Below are positions 1 through 7,561 of a stretch of DNA of 64,000 nt, one piece after another. Source of the stretch: Psychroserpens luteolus (GTDB lineage Bacteria; Bacteroidota; Bacteroidia; Flavobacteriales; Flavobacteriaceae). How positions within the stretch are numbered: position 1 is the stretch's first letter; the number at the start of each line of letters is the position of its first letter. Position numbers and translations under genes: made by a program. The notes under the pieces were generated by a model. That model was not told the origin of the DNA and searched no databases. It saw only the letters and a list, made by a program, of their open reading frames with translations. Location: NCBI RefSeq assembly GCF_021032705.1, contig NZ_JAHVXI010000001.1, positions 496,001 to 560,000 on the forward strand. The letters are read 5' to 3'.

Positions 1-506
1 TCTTCTTCGGCTTGTTTCCCGCGTTTAAAAATTTCGGCAAGAATGAAAAATGCCAATCCTGCTGGGATTAAAAATGTAAATTCGGCTTTAAGTTCGTCAA
101 AGAAGTCAAACGTCGACTTTCCTATTGCAGCCATAAGAAACCTCAACACCAACACACTAATTGTATACTGAATAAAAATGTTTCCTATCTTCTTAAAGTA
201 TTTAATATTATTGTCACTAAAATAATGGCCTTGATCGATCTCTTTTAGAATAGATAAGAAATAAGAAAATCCGTAAATGAGATACCCTCTCCAAAAAAAT
301 AAACCAGCACTAATCGCATAATAACTCCATTTAATTGCATTCTCTGAAGTTAACCAGGTCTCATTTTTATCTGCAACTTTTGCCCAATTTTGAAACTCTT
401 TAAACTGGTTAAAATCAAACTCACGCATATCATTGAGTAATACTGAAATTGCCGTTAGCAAAACACCCCAAGTAATAATTGTTAAAATAGTTGTATTGTC
501 TTTCAT
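1..506 (-). CDS. DUF2975 membrane protein, C-terminus cut by window edge
   Basis: An open frame starts with ATG at 506 on the minus strand and runs off the left edge without a stop, so only the first 168 residues are visible. The protein begins MKDNTTILTIITWGVLL and has about four hydrophobic segments (near residues 8-24, 60-82, 108-126 and 144-160), the layout of the DUF2975 family. It starts 2 bp after the stop of another DUF2975 gene (509-1030), so the two are co-transcribed and probably arose by tandem duplication. In related genomes DUF2975 genes are usually followed by a small Cro/CI-type HTH regulator. Such a gene would lie left of the window (inference). The biochemical function is unknown. 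Confidence 0.8.
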   Translation of the reverse strand, partial: MKDNTTILTIITWGVLLTAISVLLNDMREFDFNQFKEFQNWAKVADKNETWLTSENAIKWSYYAISAGLFFWRGYLIYGFSYFLSILKEIDQGHYFSDNNIKYFKKIGNIFIQYTISVLVLRFLMAAIGKSTFDFFDELKAEFTFLIPAGLAFFILAEIFKRGKQAEE

Positions 507-508
507 GA

Positions 509-1030
509 TTATATAGTTAGTTCGTTTTCTGATTGAATGTCAATAGCACGTCTATATAAAGACGCTATAATAAATACGACGCCAGCCATAAATATATAAG
601 CAGATGCTTCTATATCTAATTGAGTAAAAACCACCTTGGACGCTAACCAAGTTGTATAAGCCTTTCCAATAATTCCTAACACGCCAACACCCAAAGCCAC
701 ATAACTTATCTTGAAAATTAAAGCCATCACGACATCATTAAATGGATGATTAAAATCCATGTGCTTAAACACATGTATCAACAAATAGAAGATATAAGCT
801 TTTAAGCTTGCCATGAATACAAGTACTAGAACGGCACAAATAAAGTGAGTGCTACTAAATGCATATATGTTTGAAAGATCAATACCCATATATAAATCTT
901 TGGTTGCATTTGTGTTTCCAGAAAAACTCATCATAGCTACAATAGCTATAGCTCCTGCTTTAATACAAAAACCGATAAACACAATCCATGACACAATGTT
1001 CATGGTCTTAAAAATTTGTTTTGTTTTCAT
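509..1030 (-). CDS. DUF2975 family integral membrane protein
   Basis: This is a 173-residue protein with four predicted membrane spans (roughly residues 12-35, 57-85, 103-123 and 142-160) and a short polar C-terminus ending SENELTI. Length and topology fit DUF2975, a family of unknown function usually paired with a small HTH repressor. It is the first gene of a minus-strand operon. A TATATTTG promoter box (1052-1059) and a 17-bp inverted repeat (1035-1051) lie directly in front of its ATG. The second DUF2975 gene starts 2 bp after its stop. The family assignment rests on topology, length and tandem context. No catalytic motif is visible. Confidence 0.75.
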   Translation of the reverse strand: MKTKQIFKTMNIVSWIVFIGFCIKAGAIAIVAMMSFSGNTNATKDLYMGIDLSNIYAFSSTHFICAVLVLVFMASLKAYIFYLLIHVFKHMDFNHPFNDVVMALIFKISYVALGVGVLGIIGKAYTTWLASKVVFTQLDIEASAYIFMAGVVFIIASLYRRAIDIQSENELTI

Positions 1031-1034
1031 TTAA

Positions 1035-1051
1035 TTATCGTTTAACGATAA
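1035..1051. promoter_or_regulatory. palindromic operator in front of the DUF2975 operon
   Basis: The sequence TTATCGTTTAACGATAA is an inverted repeat (TTATCGT/ACGATAA) placed between the promoter box at 1052-1059 and the start codon at 1030. A repressor bound here would block the operon. The small HTH regulators that usually follow DUF2975 genes are the obvious candidates, but that gene is outside the window. Confidence 0.55.
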
Positions 1052-1059
1052 CAAATATA
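1052..1059 (-). promoter_or_regulatory. -7 promoter box (TATATTTG) for the DUF2975 operon
   Basis: Read on the minus strand, this matches the Bacteroidota sigma-A -7 consensus TAnnTTTG exactly. It lies 21 bp upstream of the ATG at 1030, giving a short leader that contains the operator palindrome. Confidence 0.55.
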
Positions 1060-1148
1060 TAAAAATTATTGATAAACAATAATTTTTTATTTAAAAAAGA
1101 TAATTTTATTGTTTCTATAAATCATTATTCATTCACTTTTTCATTAGC

Positions 1149-1156
1149 TATATTTG
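1149..1156 (+). promoter_or_regulatory. -7 promoter box (TATATTTG) before the 1162 gene
   Basis: This is an exact TAnnTTTG match only 5 bp before the ATG at 1162. The open frame can be extended upstream to 1069, but that longer start would place this box inside the coding region. The transcript from this box would be almost leaderless. Confidence 0.4.
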
Positions 1157-1161
1157 TGGCT

Positions 1162-1704
1162 ATGGATGAATCAATTGTAGTTTCAGAACGTAATAGACCA
1201 ATATGGCAAATACCTATTGCAGCACTGTGTTTTACATTTGCTGTTTACTTAATTTATAGTTTAATTACCGACGTAGAATGGAGTATGCAAAATAGACGAC
1301 ACATAATTGACGAGTATATATTTATAGTTATAGTAATTACAATAGGAATTGGATTTTGCTCACAAAAACGAATACACATTGATCTAAAAAACTCTCGATT
1401 TAGACCTACAGTCGAAATTGGAAATTTTAAATATGGAAAATGGAAAACAATACATAACTATGAGTACGTTTCTGTGTTTCAACAATTATTATCTCATGGC
1501 TCTACTTTTGAAGTTAACCTCTGGTATGACACCAACAAACATTTTCAACTTTATGAGCGGGACAGTTTTAAAGATGCCTTAATTGTTGGTTATCATTTGT
1601 CTGAAGAATTAAATATCGACTTGCTTGATGCAACAAACCCGAGAGATTCTGTATGGGTAGATAAAGAGGCTTGGAAACGAAAAATGAATGAGCATGCTTC
1701 CTAA
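1162..1704 (+). CDS. hypothetical membrane protein with two N-terminal spans
   Basis: I do not recognise a named family. The 180-residue protein has two hydrophobic segments (about residues 12-32 and 50-68). A soluble domain follows, with a run of beta-type sequence (IDLKNSRFRPTVEIGNFKYG). Start 1162 (MDESIVVSERNR) is preferred to 1069, because the longer N-terminus is low-complexity Asn/Phe-rich sequence and would overlap the TATATTTG box. The end overlaps the start of bioF by 17 bp, so it is probably translated with the biotin genes. It may be an unrelated hitchhiker at the head of that operon. Confidence 0.6.
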   Translation: MDESIVVSERNRPIWQIPIAALCFTFAVYLIYSLITDVEWSMQNRRHIIDEYIFIVIVITIGIGFCSQKRIHIDLKNSRFRPTVEIGNFKYGKWKTIHNYEYVSVFQQLLSHGSTFEVNLWYDTNKHFQLYERDSFKDALIVGYHLSEELNIDLLDATNPRDSVWVDKEAWKRKMNEHAS

Positions 1705-2851
1705 AAAACTTCAACATAAGCTCGATAAGCGACAAGAAGAAAATGCCTTTCGGAATCTTAGCGAGACTAACAGTCTTATTGATTTTTCATCTAATGACTA
1801 TTTAGGGTTTTCAAAATCAAAACACCTATTTAACAAATCGCTAGAAATTTTAGATGCTCAAAAGGGTATTCAAAATGGTGCAACAGGTTCTCGATTATTA
1901 TCTGGCAATCATACATTATATCAACAGGTCGAACAACAAATAACCGCCTTTCATAATTCTGAAAATGCGCTTGTCTTTAACTCCGGCTATGACGCCAACA
2001 TAGGGTTTTTCTCATGTGTTCCGCAACGCCATGACATTATTATATACGACGAATATTGCCATGCATCTATTCGCGATGGCATTACAATGAGTCATGCCAA
2101 AGCTTATAAATTTGAGCATAACAATCTAAAGCATTTAGAAGAACTAATTAATCAGCACTCTGAGCATATTTCAGAAGAAGATCAATGTATTTACGTTGTC
2201 ACCGAATCGGTATTTTCTATGGATGGTGATACTCCAGATTTAGTCACGTTATCGCAACTATGTCAAGCAAAGCATGTCCATCTTATCATTGACGAAGCGC
2301 ATGCTGTAGGTGTCTTTGGAACTCATGGTAATGGCCTCATTTCTAAGCATCAACTTGAAGCCATGGTTTTTGCCAGAATCGTAACGTTTGGAAAAGCTTT
2401 AGGTGCTCATGGCGCAGCTATTTTGTGTAACAATGCACTTAGAGATTATCTCATTAATTTTTCAAGACCTTTTATTTACACTACGGCACTCCCTCCACAT
2501 ACATTGGCACTTATTAAAGTAGCGTATGACGAACTACAGAGTCAAATAAAACATACGATGAAACTTCATCACAATATTGAATTTTTTAAATCTGAAATCA
2601 GTAAACTAGAACTTCAAGAAGTCTTTATTACAAGTGATTCTGCTATTCACTCTTGCATTATTTCTGGAAACGATAAGGTGAAACAACTTTCCAATATACT
2701 GAAAGACAATAATTTTAATGTAAAGGCAATTCTATCACCTACTGTGCCTAAAGGAAAAGAACGCTTACGTTTTTGTTTACATGCTTTTAATACTGAAAAA
2801 GAAATCTCGGAAGTCTTACGTATACTCACTACCTTTGTAAAAACGTTGTGA
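1688..2851 (+). CDS. bioF: 8-amino-7-oxononanoate synthase (KAPA synthase)
   Basis: BioF condenses pimeloyl-ACP (or -CoA) with L-alanine to give 8-amino-7-oxononanoate, the first committed ring-assembly step of biotin synthesis in the cytosol. The 387 residues match the usual alpha-oxoamine synthase length. The fold-type I PLP signature is clear: IDEAHAVGVFG at 201-211 (Asp202 and His205 contact the cofactor) and the Schiff-base lysine in TFGKALGAHG (Lys236). The N-terminal substrate loop reads SSNDYLGF. The ATG at 1688 overlaps the previous gene by 17 bp, and an ATG two codons later is equally possible. It is followed by a DUF2007 gene, bioD and bioA on the same strand. Confidence 0.95.
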   Translation: MSMLPKKLQHKLDKRQEENAFRNLSETNSLIDFSSNDYLGFSKSKHLFNKSLEILDAQKGIQNGATGSRLLSGNHTLYQQVEQQITAFHNSENALVFNSGYDANIGFFSCVPQRHDIIIYDEYCHASIRDGITMSHAKAYKFEHNNLKHLEELINQHSEHISEEDQCIYVVTESVFSMDGDTPDLVTLSQLCQAKHVHLIIDEAHAVGVFGTHGNGLISKHQLEAMVFARIVTFGKALGAHGAAILCNNALRDYLINFSRPFIYTTALPPHTLALIKVAYDELQSQIKHTMKLHHNIEFFKSEISKLELQEVFITSDSAIHSCIISGNDKVKQLSNILKDNNFNVKAILSPTVPKGKERLRFCLHAFNTEKEISEVLRILTTFVKTL

Positions 2852-2873
2852 ACATAGCATGTCATTACCCTAA

Positions 2874-3287
2874 ATGAGCGAAAAATTTAAAACCATAGCA
2901 AGATTTCAATACACAACAGAAGCCCAAATCATTAAAGGACGTTTGGAGGCAGAAGGTGTGAAAGTGTTCCTACAAGACCATCTTACTATTGATACCGACC
3001 CTTTGGTAAGTAATGCTATTGGAGGTGTAAAACTGAAAGTATTATCGGAAGATGCAATGAAAGCGCAGCATATTTTAAGTACTATTAAACAGTATGCTTT
3101 AGACGATGATGGTAATACTATTCATTGCCCAAACTGCAATAGCGAGAAAGTCGAATTATTTTCGACGATTACAGATTTTAAATCTTTTTTTGCTTTTATT
3201 GTTGGGTTTTTATCTGGAACACTACCATTTCATACACGTTACAAATATAAATGCGAAAATTGTAGTACAGAATTCAAACAAAAATGA
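2874..3287 (+). CDS. DUF2007 protein with C-terminal zinc ribbon
   Basis: This 137-residue protein has an N-terminal DUF2007 (putative signal-transducing) domain at about residues 5-72, typified by AQIIKGRLEAEGVKVFLQD. Two CxxC pairs follow (CPNC near 83 and CENC near 130), flanking a hydrophobic segment at about 100-118, so a zinc ribbon with a membrane-touching insert is likely. It sits between bioF and bioD, and its stop overlaps the bioD start by 4 bp (ATGA), so it is translationally coupled to biotin genes. No role in biotin synthesis is known for this family. Confidence 0.75.
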   Translation: MSEKFKTIARFQYTTEAQIIKGRLEAEGVKVFLQDHLTIDTDPLVSNAIGGVKLKVLSEDAMKAQHILSTIKQYALDDDGNTIHCPNCNSEKVELFSTITDFKSFFAFIVGFLSGTLPFHTRYKYKCENCSTEFKQK

Positions 3288-3892
3288 ACACATACTTTAT
3301 TACTGGAATAGGAACTGATGTAGGTAAAACAGTGGCTTCTGCAATTATTACTGAAGCGTTGAAAGCAGATTACTGGAAACCTATACAAGCAGGTGAATTA
3401 GACTTTTGCGACACAAAAAAAGTCCAATCCTATGTATCTAACCATAAATCAAAGTTTCATGATAATAGTTATGCATTACAAACACCCATGAGTCCGCATG
3501 CTGCTGCAGATATTGATGGCGTTTCCATACAACTAAAAGATATAAAACCACCTAAAACAAATAATCATTTAGTTATAGAAGGTGCTGGCGGCTTGCTTGT
3601 TCCTATTAATAAAAAGAATACCATTCTTGATCTTATTAAACCAACTTATAAAGTTATTGTAGTATCAAGACACTATTTGGGCAGTATCAACCATTCATTA
3701 TTAACGATTAATCTCCTCAAGGAAAAAGGATTCGATGTGTCTATTATTTTTAGCGGAAATGAGCATAAAACAACCGAAGCCATTATTACAGAAATGACCA
3801 AAGTAAAAGTTATAGGTCGTATTAATGAAGAACCTTACTTTGATCACAATGTGGTTAAAGAATATGCTGAAGCATTTAAAAGTAAACTATGA
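3284..3892 (+). CDS. bioD: ATP-dependent dethiobiotin synthetase
   Basis: BioD closes the ureido ring of dethiobiotin from 7,8-diaminononanoate, CO2 and ATP. The N-terminal P-loop GTDVGKT (residues 10-16) is diagnostic. The lysine-bearing segment YWKPIQAG and the EGAGGLLVPI motif (near residues 98-107) complete the active site. At 202 residues the enzyme is near the usual 200-230. The ATG overlaps the preceding stop and its own stop overlaps the bioA start, both by 4 bp, so this is a tightly coupled operon. Confidence 0.94.
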   Translation: MNTYFITGIGTDVGKTVASAIITEALKADYWKPIQAGELDFCDTKKVQSYVSNHKSKFHDNSYALQTPMSPHAAADIDGVSIQLKDIKPPKTNNHLVIEGAGGLLVPINKKNTILDLIKPTYKVIVVSRHYLGSINHSLLTINLLKEKGFDVSIIFSGNEHKTTEAIITEMTKVKVIGRINEEPYFDHNVVKEYAEAFKSKL

Positions 3893-5154
3893 ATCTAAAA
3901 GAAAGAGATAAAAAACACATTTGGCATCCATTAACACAGCATAAATTACATCCTGAAACTACAGCGATTGTTAAAGCTCAAGGTTGTGTACTAACAGACG
4001 AAAATGGCAACGAATATATAGATGCCATCGCCTCTTGGTATACGAGTATGTATGGGCATTGCAACAATTACATCACCAATCGAGTTGCTGCACAAATGCA
4101 AATTTTAGATCAAGTTGTGTTTAGCGGTTTTACTCATGAACCTGCAGTTAAACTTTCCGAAGCCTTGATAGACATCCTACCAGATAATCAAAACAAGATT
4201 TTTTTTAGTGATAATGGTTCAACATCAGTAGAAATTGGGATTAAAATGGCATTGCAATATCATTTCAATCGTGGTGAAAAACGACATGTTCTTATTGCAT
4301 TTGAAGACGGATTTCATGGTGATACATTTGGCGCCATGAGTGTTTCAGGGCTGTCGGTTTATAATGGCCCTTTTGAAGATTTCTTTCTGGATGTTAAACG
4401 TATTCCAACACCAAATGGCAAAAATTATGACATAATTTTAGAACGTTTACAAGACATTTCATCGCAACATAACGTAGCAGGATTTGTTTTCGAACCATTA
4501 GTACAAGGTGCTGCAGCAATGAAAATGCATGATGCAGAAGGGTTAGAACGTATTCTGAAATTCTGCAAATCAAATCAAATTATAACTGTTGCAGACGAGG
4601 TCATGACGGGCTTTGGAAAAACAGGAAAACATTTTGCTTCAGATCATATAGAAACGAAGCCAGACATTATTTGTTTAAGCAAAGCACTAACAGCTGGATT
4701 GTTACCCATGGCCATCACTAGTTGCACCCAAGATATCTACGATGCTTTTTATAGTGATGAGATTAGTAAAGGATTGTTTCATGGCCACACCTACTCTGCC
4801 AATCCGTTGGCATGTACAGCAGCTTTAGCAGGAATTGAATTGTTAATTTCTGATGAAATTCAACATCATATCAAACGTATTATAGAATCACATAAACTGT
4901 TTGGAAAACACATCAAAACGCATCCAAAGGTAGCTTCTGTGAGACAAACAGGAATCATTTTTGCTTTAGACCTCAATATCGAAATGGAGCGTTACGGGAA
5001 TTTACGCGACAAGCTATTTAACTTCTTTATGAAAAATGGGATTTGCTTAAGACCATTAGGTAACACCATTTATATTCTGGCGCCTTATGTGATTACAGAT
5101 GAGCAATTACAAAAAGTGTATCAGGTCATTGAAGATGCATTAGAAATTGTATAG
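3889..5154 (+). CDS. bioA: adenosylmethionine-8-amino-7-oxononanoate aminotransferase
   Basis: BioA transfers an amino group from S-adenosylmethionine to KAPA, giving 7,8-diaminononanoate. This is a class III aminotransferase of 421 residues. Visible landmarks are the N-terminal IWHPLTQH, the SWYTSMYGH substrate loop, the cofactor aspartate in ADEVMTGFG, and the PLP lysine in CLSKALTAG (Lys265). The start overlaps the bioD stop by 4 bp. Only 6 bp separate its stop from the convergent Coa1-like gene, with no terminator in that gap. Confidence 0.95.
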   Translation: MNLKERDKKHIWHPLTQHKLHPETTAIVKAQGCVLTDENGNEYIDAIASWYTSMYGHCNNYITNRVAAQMQILDQVVFSGFTHEPAVKLSEALIDILPDNQNKIFFSDNGSTSVEIGIKMALQYHFNRGEKRHVLIAFEDGFHGDTFGAMSVSGLSVYNGPFEDFFLDVKRIPTPNGKNYDIILERLQDISSQHNVAGFVFEPLVQGAAAMKMHDAEGLERILKFCKSNQIITVADEVMTGFGKTGKHFASDHIETKPDIICLSKALTAGLLPMAITSCTQDIYDAFYSDEISKGLFHGHTYSANPLACTAALAGIELLISDEIQHHIKRIIESHKLFGKHIKTHPKVASVRQTGIIFALDLNIEMERYGNLRDKLFNFFMKNGICLRPLGNTIYILAPYVITDEQLQKVYQVIEDALEIV

Positions 5155-5160
5155 AAAGCA

Positions 5161-5592
5161 TCAATCGCCTTCCATACTTTTTTCTAATAAATTAATTTCT
5201 TCTTGAGTCTGTTTAATAATAACATACAACTTTTCATAAGTCCAATCGTCTCCATTTTTTTCAGCAAGAACAACAATAGTCCCTTTACCATTTTCGCCTT
5301 TAATTGGAATTCTTATATCAGCCTCTCCTGTACTATTGTTGAGTGTCATATTGCCTTGAAAAAGCCCATCGGTGTCTATAGCTTCTCCTAAAGCCAATTG
5401 AACATCACTATTACTTTTAGCTGCTTCGACGGCATATTCATAAGGTTCAGATTCTTTTATAATTTTAGAGACGCCAAAAATTGCGGCACCTATTCCAAAC
5501 ACAAATAATAAAATAACCCCTAGACAACCTCCTACTGGCAAAACCCAGAGCCAGTTTCGTCCAAACCAGCTTTTTTGACGTACGTGTTCCAT
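5161..5592 (-). CDS. Coa1/DUF-type small membrane protein
   Basis: This 143-residue protein has a single hydrophobic segment (about residues 14-38) after a short basic N-terminus (RQKSWFGRNW). The soluble domain contains AKSNSDVQLALGE and ADIRIPIKGENGKGTIVVLAE, which resemble the cytochrome oxidase assembly factor Coa1 superfamily. In bacteria that label is only a fold similarity and does not establish a function. It runs against bioA and interrupts the otherwise plus-strand biotin region. Confidence 0.65.
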   Translation of the reverse strand: MEHVRQKSWFGRNWLWVLPVGGCLGVILLFVFGIGAAIFGVSKIIKESEPYEYAVEAAKSNSDVQLALGEAIDTDGLFQGNMTLNNSTGEADIRIPIKGENGKGTIVVLAEKNGDDWTYEKLYVIIKQTQEEINLLEKSMEGD

Positions 5593-5685
5593 AATATATG
5601 ATTGATTTATTTGATAGGTCTGCTATAATTCAAAATTGTTACTCAAACTATCTCGATTTTATGTTTACATAACTATACAATATCC

Positions 5686-5693
5686 TATTTTTG
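5686..5693 (+). promoter_or_regulatory. -7 promoter box (TATTTTTG) before the ketoacyl synthase
   Basis: This is a TAnnTTTG match 13 bp upstream of the TTG start at 5707. A TTTA about 18 bp further upstream could serve as the -33 element. It supports the non-ATG start, since no ATG lies in frame downstream of the box before conserved sequence begins. Confidence 0.4.
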
Positions 5694-5706
5694 CATAAAA
5701 TTTCAA

Positions 5707-6855
5707 TTGCTTTTGCAACACCCTATTTCCATAACAGCTATCGCTTCTATTTCTCCACTAGGTTCTTTACCTGATGAGATTTGGAAAAATTATACAAATA
5801 TCAATCATTTTTTTACTAAAAAAGAAGGAAACCTTATTGCTAAAATCTCAACTGAAACAAAGAAAGGGATTGATGCATTGAAGCAATCTAATTCAAAGTA
5901 TAAAACATTAGATGATTCTGTACTATATGCCATATATGCATCAAGACAAGCGATAACAAATGCCAATTGGAAAGCTTCCGATAACTTCGGGATTAATATT
6001 GGATCATCAAGAGGCGCAACTACTCTTTTTGAAAATTATCATTCAGAGTTTATTAAAAACCAAAAAACGAATACACTAACTTCTCCTACGACTACCTTAG
6101 GAAATATTTCGTCTTGGGTTGCACATGACTTACAAACTCAAGGACCTGAAATTTCACATTCTATAACTTGTTCTACTGCATTACATGCTTTGTTAAATGG
6201 CATTGCTTGGATCAACTCTGGAATGTGCGACAAATTTCTAGTTGGTGGAAGTGAAGCGCCTTTAACAGCATTCACTATTGCCCAGATGCAAGCCTTGAAA
6301 ATCTATGCGAAAACTGATGATTCTCTATTTCCAAATCAATCATTAGATTTGAGTAAAAAAGACAACACAATGATTTTGGGCGAAGGCGCTGCTATGGCTT
6401 GTTTAGAATCTGGAAACACTAACAATGCCTTAGCAAAAATTATTGGTATTGGCTATGCTACAGAACTATTAGAGCACAATGCATCTTTATCAACCAATGC
6501 ACTGTGTTTTCAAAGGTCTATGAAAATGGCTCTAGGTACTGTTAAGCCAGAAGATGTCGATGTTATTGTTACGCATACACCAGGAACAATAAAAGGAGAT
6601 CAGGCCGAAATAAATGCGATCGAATCAATTTTTTGTAACAAAATTCCTTCATTAACTACTAATAAGTGGAAGATAGGTCACAGCCTTGGTGCTTCCGGAC
6701 TTTTAAATATCGAAATGGCGATTATGATGTTGCAACACGAGACGTTTATTTCAATACCTTACCTAAAATCCCAAACACCTAAACGCATCAAAAACATCTT
6801 GGTTAATGCCGTTGGATTTGGTGGAAATGCCGTATCTATTTTGCTATCAAAATAA
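5707..6855 (+). CDS. FabF-like beta-ketoacyl-ACP synthase in the biotin island
   Basis: This 382-residue thiolase-fold enzyme has the Cys-His-His triad of FabB/FabF-type condensing enzymes: Cys155 in SITCSTALHALL, His290 in THTPGTIKGD and His325 in IGHSLGASG. The C-terminal GFGGN loop is also present. It would catalyse decarboxylative Claisen condensation of malonyl-ACP. Its location between bioA and bioB suggests a part in making the pimeloyl moiety, but that is inference. It also resembles the short stand-alone synthases of aryl polyene and other polyketide loci. Start is TTG (5707, or 5713); no ATG is available. Confidence 0.8.
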   Translation: MLLQHPISITAIASISPLGSLPDEIWKNYTNINHFFTKKEGNLIAKISTETKKGIDALKQSNSKYKTLDDSVLYAIYASRQAITNANWKASDNFGINIGSSRGATTLFENYHSEFIKNQKTNTLTSPTTTLGNISSWVAHDLQTQGPEISHSITCSTALHALLNGIAWINSGMCDKFLVGGSEAPLTAFTIAQMQALKIYAKTDDSLFPNQSLDLSKKDNTMILGEGAAMACLESGNTNNALAKIIGIGYATELLEHNASLSTNALCFQRSMKMALGTVKPEDVDVIVTHTPGTIKGDQAEINAIESIFCNKIPSLTTNKWKIGHSLGASGLLNIEMAIMMLQHETFISIPYLKSQTPKRIKNILVNAVGFGGNAVSILLSK

Positions 6856-6928
6856 CATTTGATATATAAATTGTAAGAACCTTATAAAGGTCTTATATTT
6901 CAGTATTAATTTTTAACACTAACCTATT

Positions 6929-7561
6929 ATGGAATGGTTTTCAGCTTTAGATGGATTCTCTCAATTCTTTTGGATTATTGCGCTCATTGGCTCCCTAATT
7001 TTTTTATTCGTAATCATCACAACATTTGCTGGTATTGATGGTGGTGACGATATAGGCGATGTCGATTCTGATATTGATGCAGATACAGGAATTGGATTTC
7101 AATTTATCACCTTTAAAAATCTTGTTGGCTTCTTTACCATTTTTGGATGGACAGGCGTGGCATGTGTCAATGCTGGCATGTCTAAACCTGTTAGTGTCAT
7201 CATTGCAACCGTTTCCGGATTGTTAATGATGGCTCTTATGGCAGCTATGTTTTTTTCTATGCGGAAATTAACAGACAGCGGAACACTAGATTACAAAAAT
7301 GCCATTGGTGCCATTGGTGAAATTTATCTCACTGTTGGCGCAAACCGAACCAAAATGGGAAAAGTTAGTGTACGTGTTCAAGGGACATTACGCGAGCTTG
7401 AAGCGTTATCAGATTCTCTTGTAGAACTCAAATCCGGGACACTTATTAAAGTTGTCGATGTGACAAGCAACGGTATTTTAATAGTAGAACAAACAAAAAA
7501 ACCTATAGAACCAATTAAAACAGAAACACATGAACTACCTTCTGACACAACAAAACTTTGA
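6929..7561 (+). CDS. NfeD-like membrane protein, flotillin partner
   Basis: The 210-residue protein has a hydrophobic segment at about residues 12-32, an acidic linker (DGGDDIGDVDSDIDAD), two further spans at about 65-85 and 88-110, and a C-terminal OB-like beta domain (about 120-195; GAIGEIYLTV, GTLIKVVDVTSNGILIV). This is the NfeD1b/YuaF architecture, whose genes sit next to flotillin genes. Here the flotillin start overlaps its 3' end by 32 bp. It is likely a membrane scaffold protein that works with the flotillin. Confidence 0.75.
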   Translation: MEWFSALDGFSQFFWIIALIGSLIFLFVIITTFAGIDGGDDIGDVDSDIDADTGIGFQFITFKNLVGFFTIFGWTGVACVNAGMSKPVSVIIATVSGLLMMALMAAMFFSMRKLTDSGTLDYKNAIGAIGEIYLTVGANRTKMGKVSVRVQGTLRELEALSDSLVELKSGTLIKVVDVTSNGILIVEQTKKPIEPIKTETHELPSDTTKL

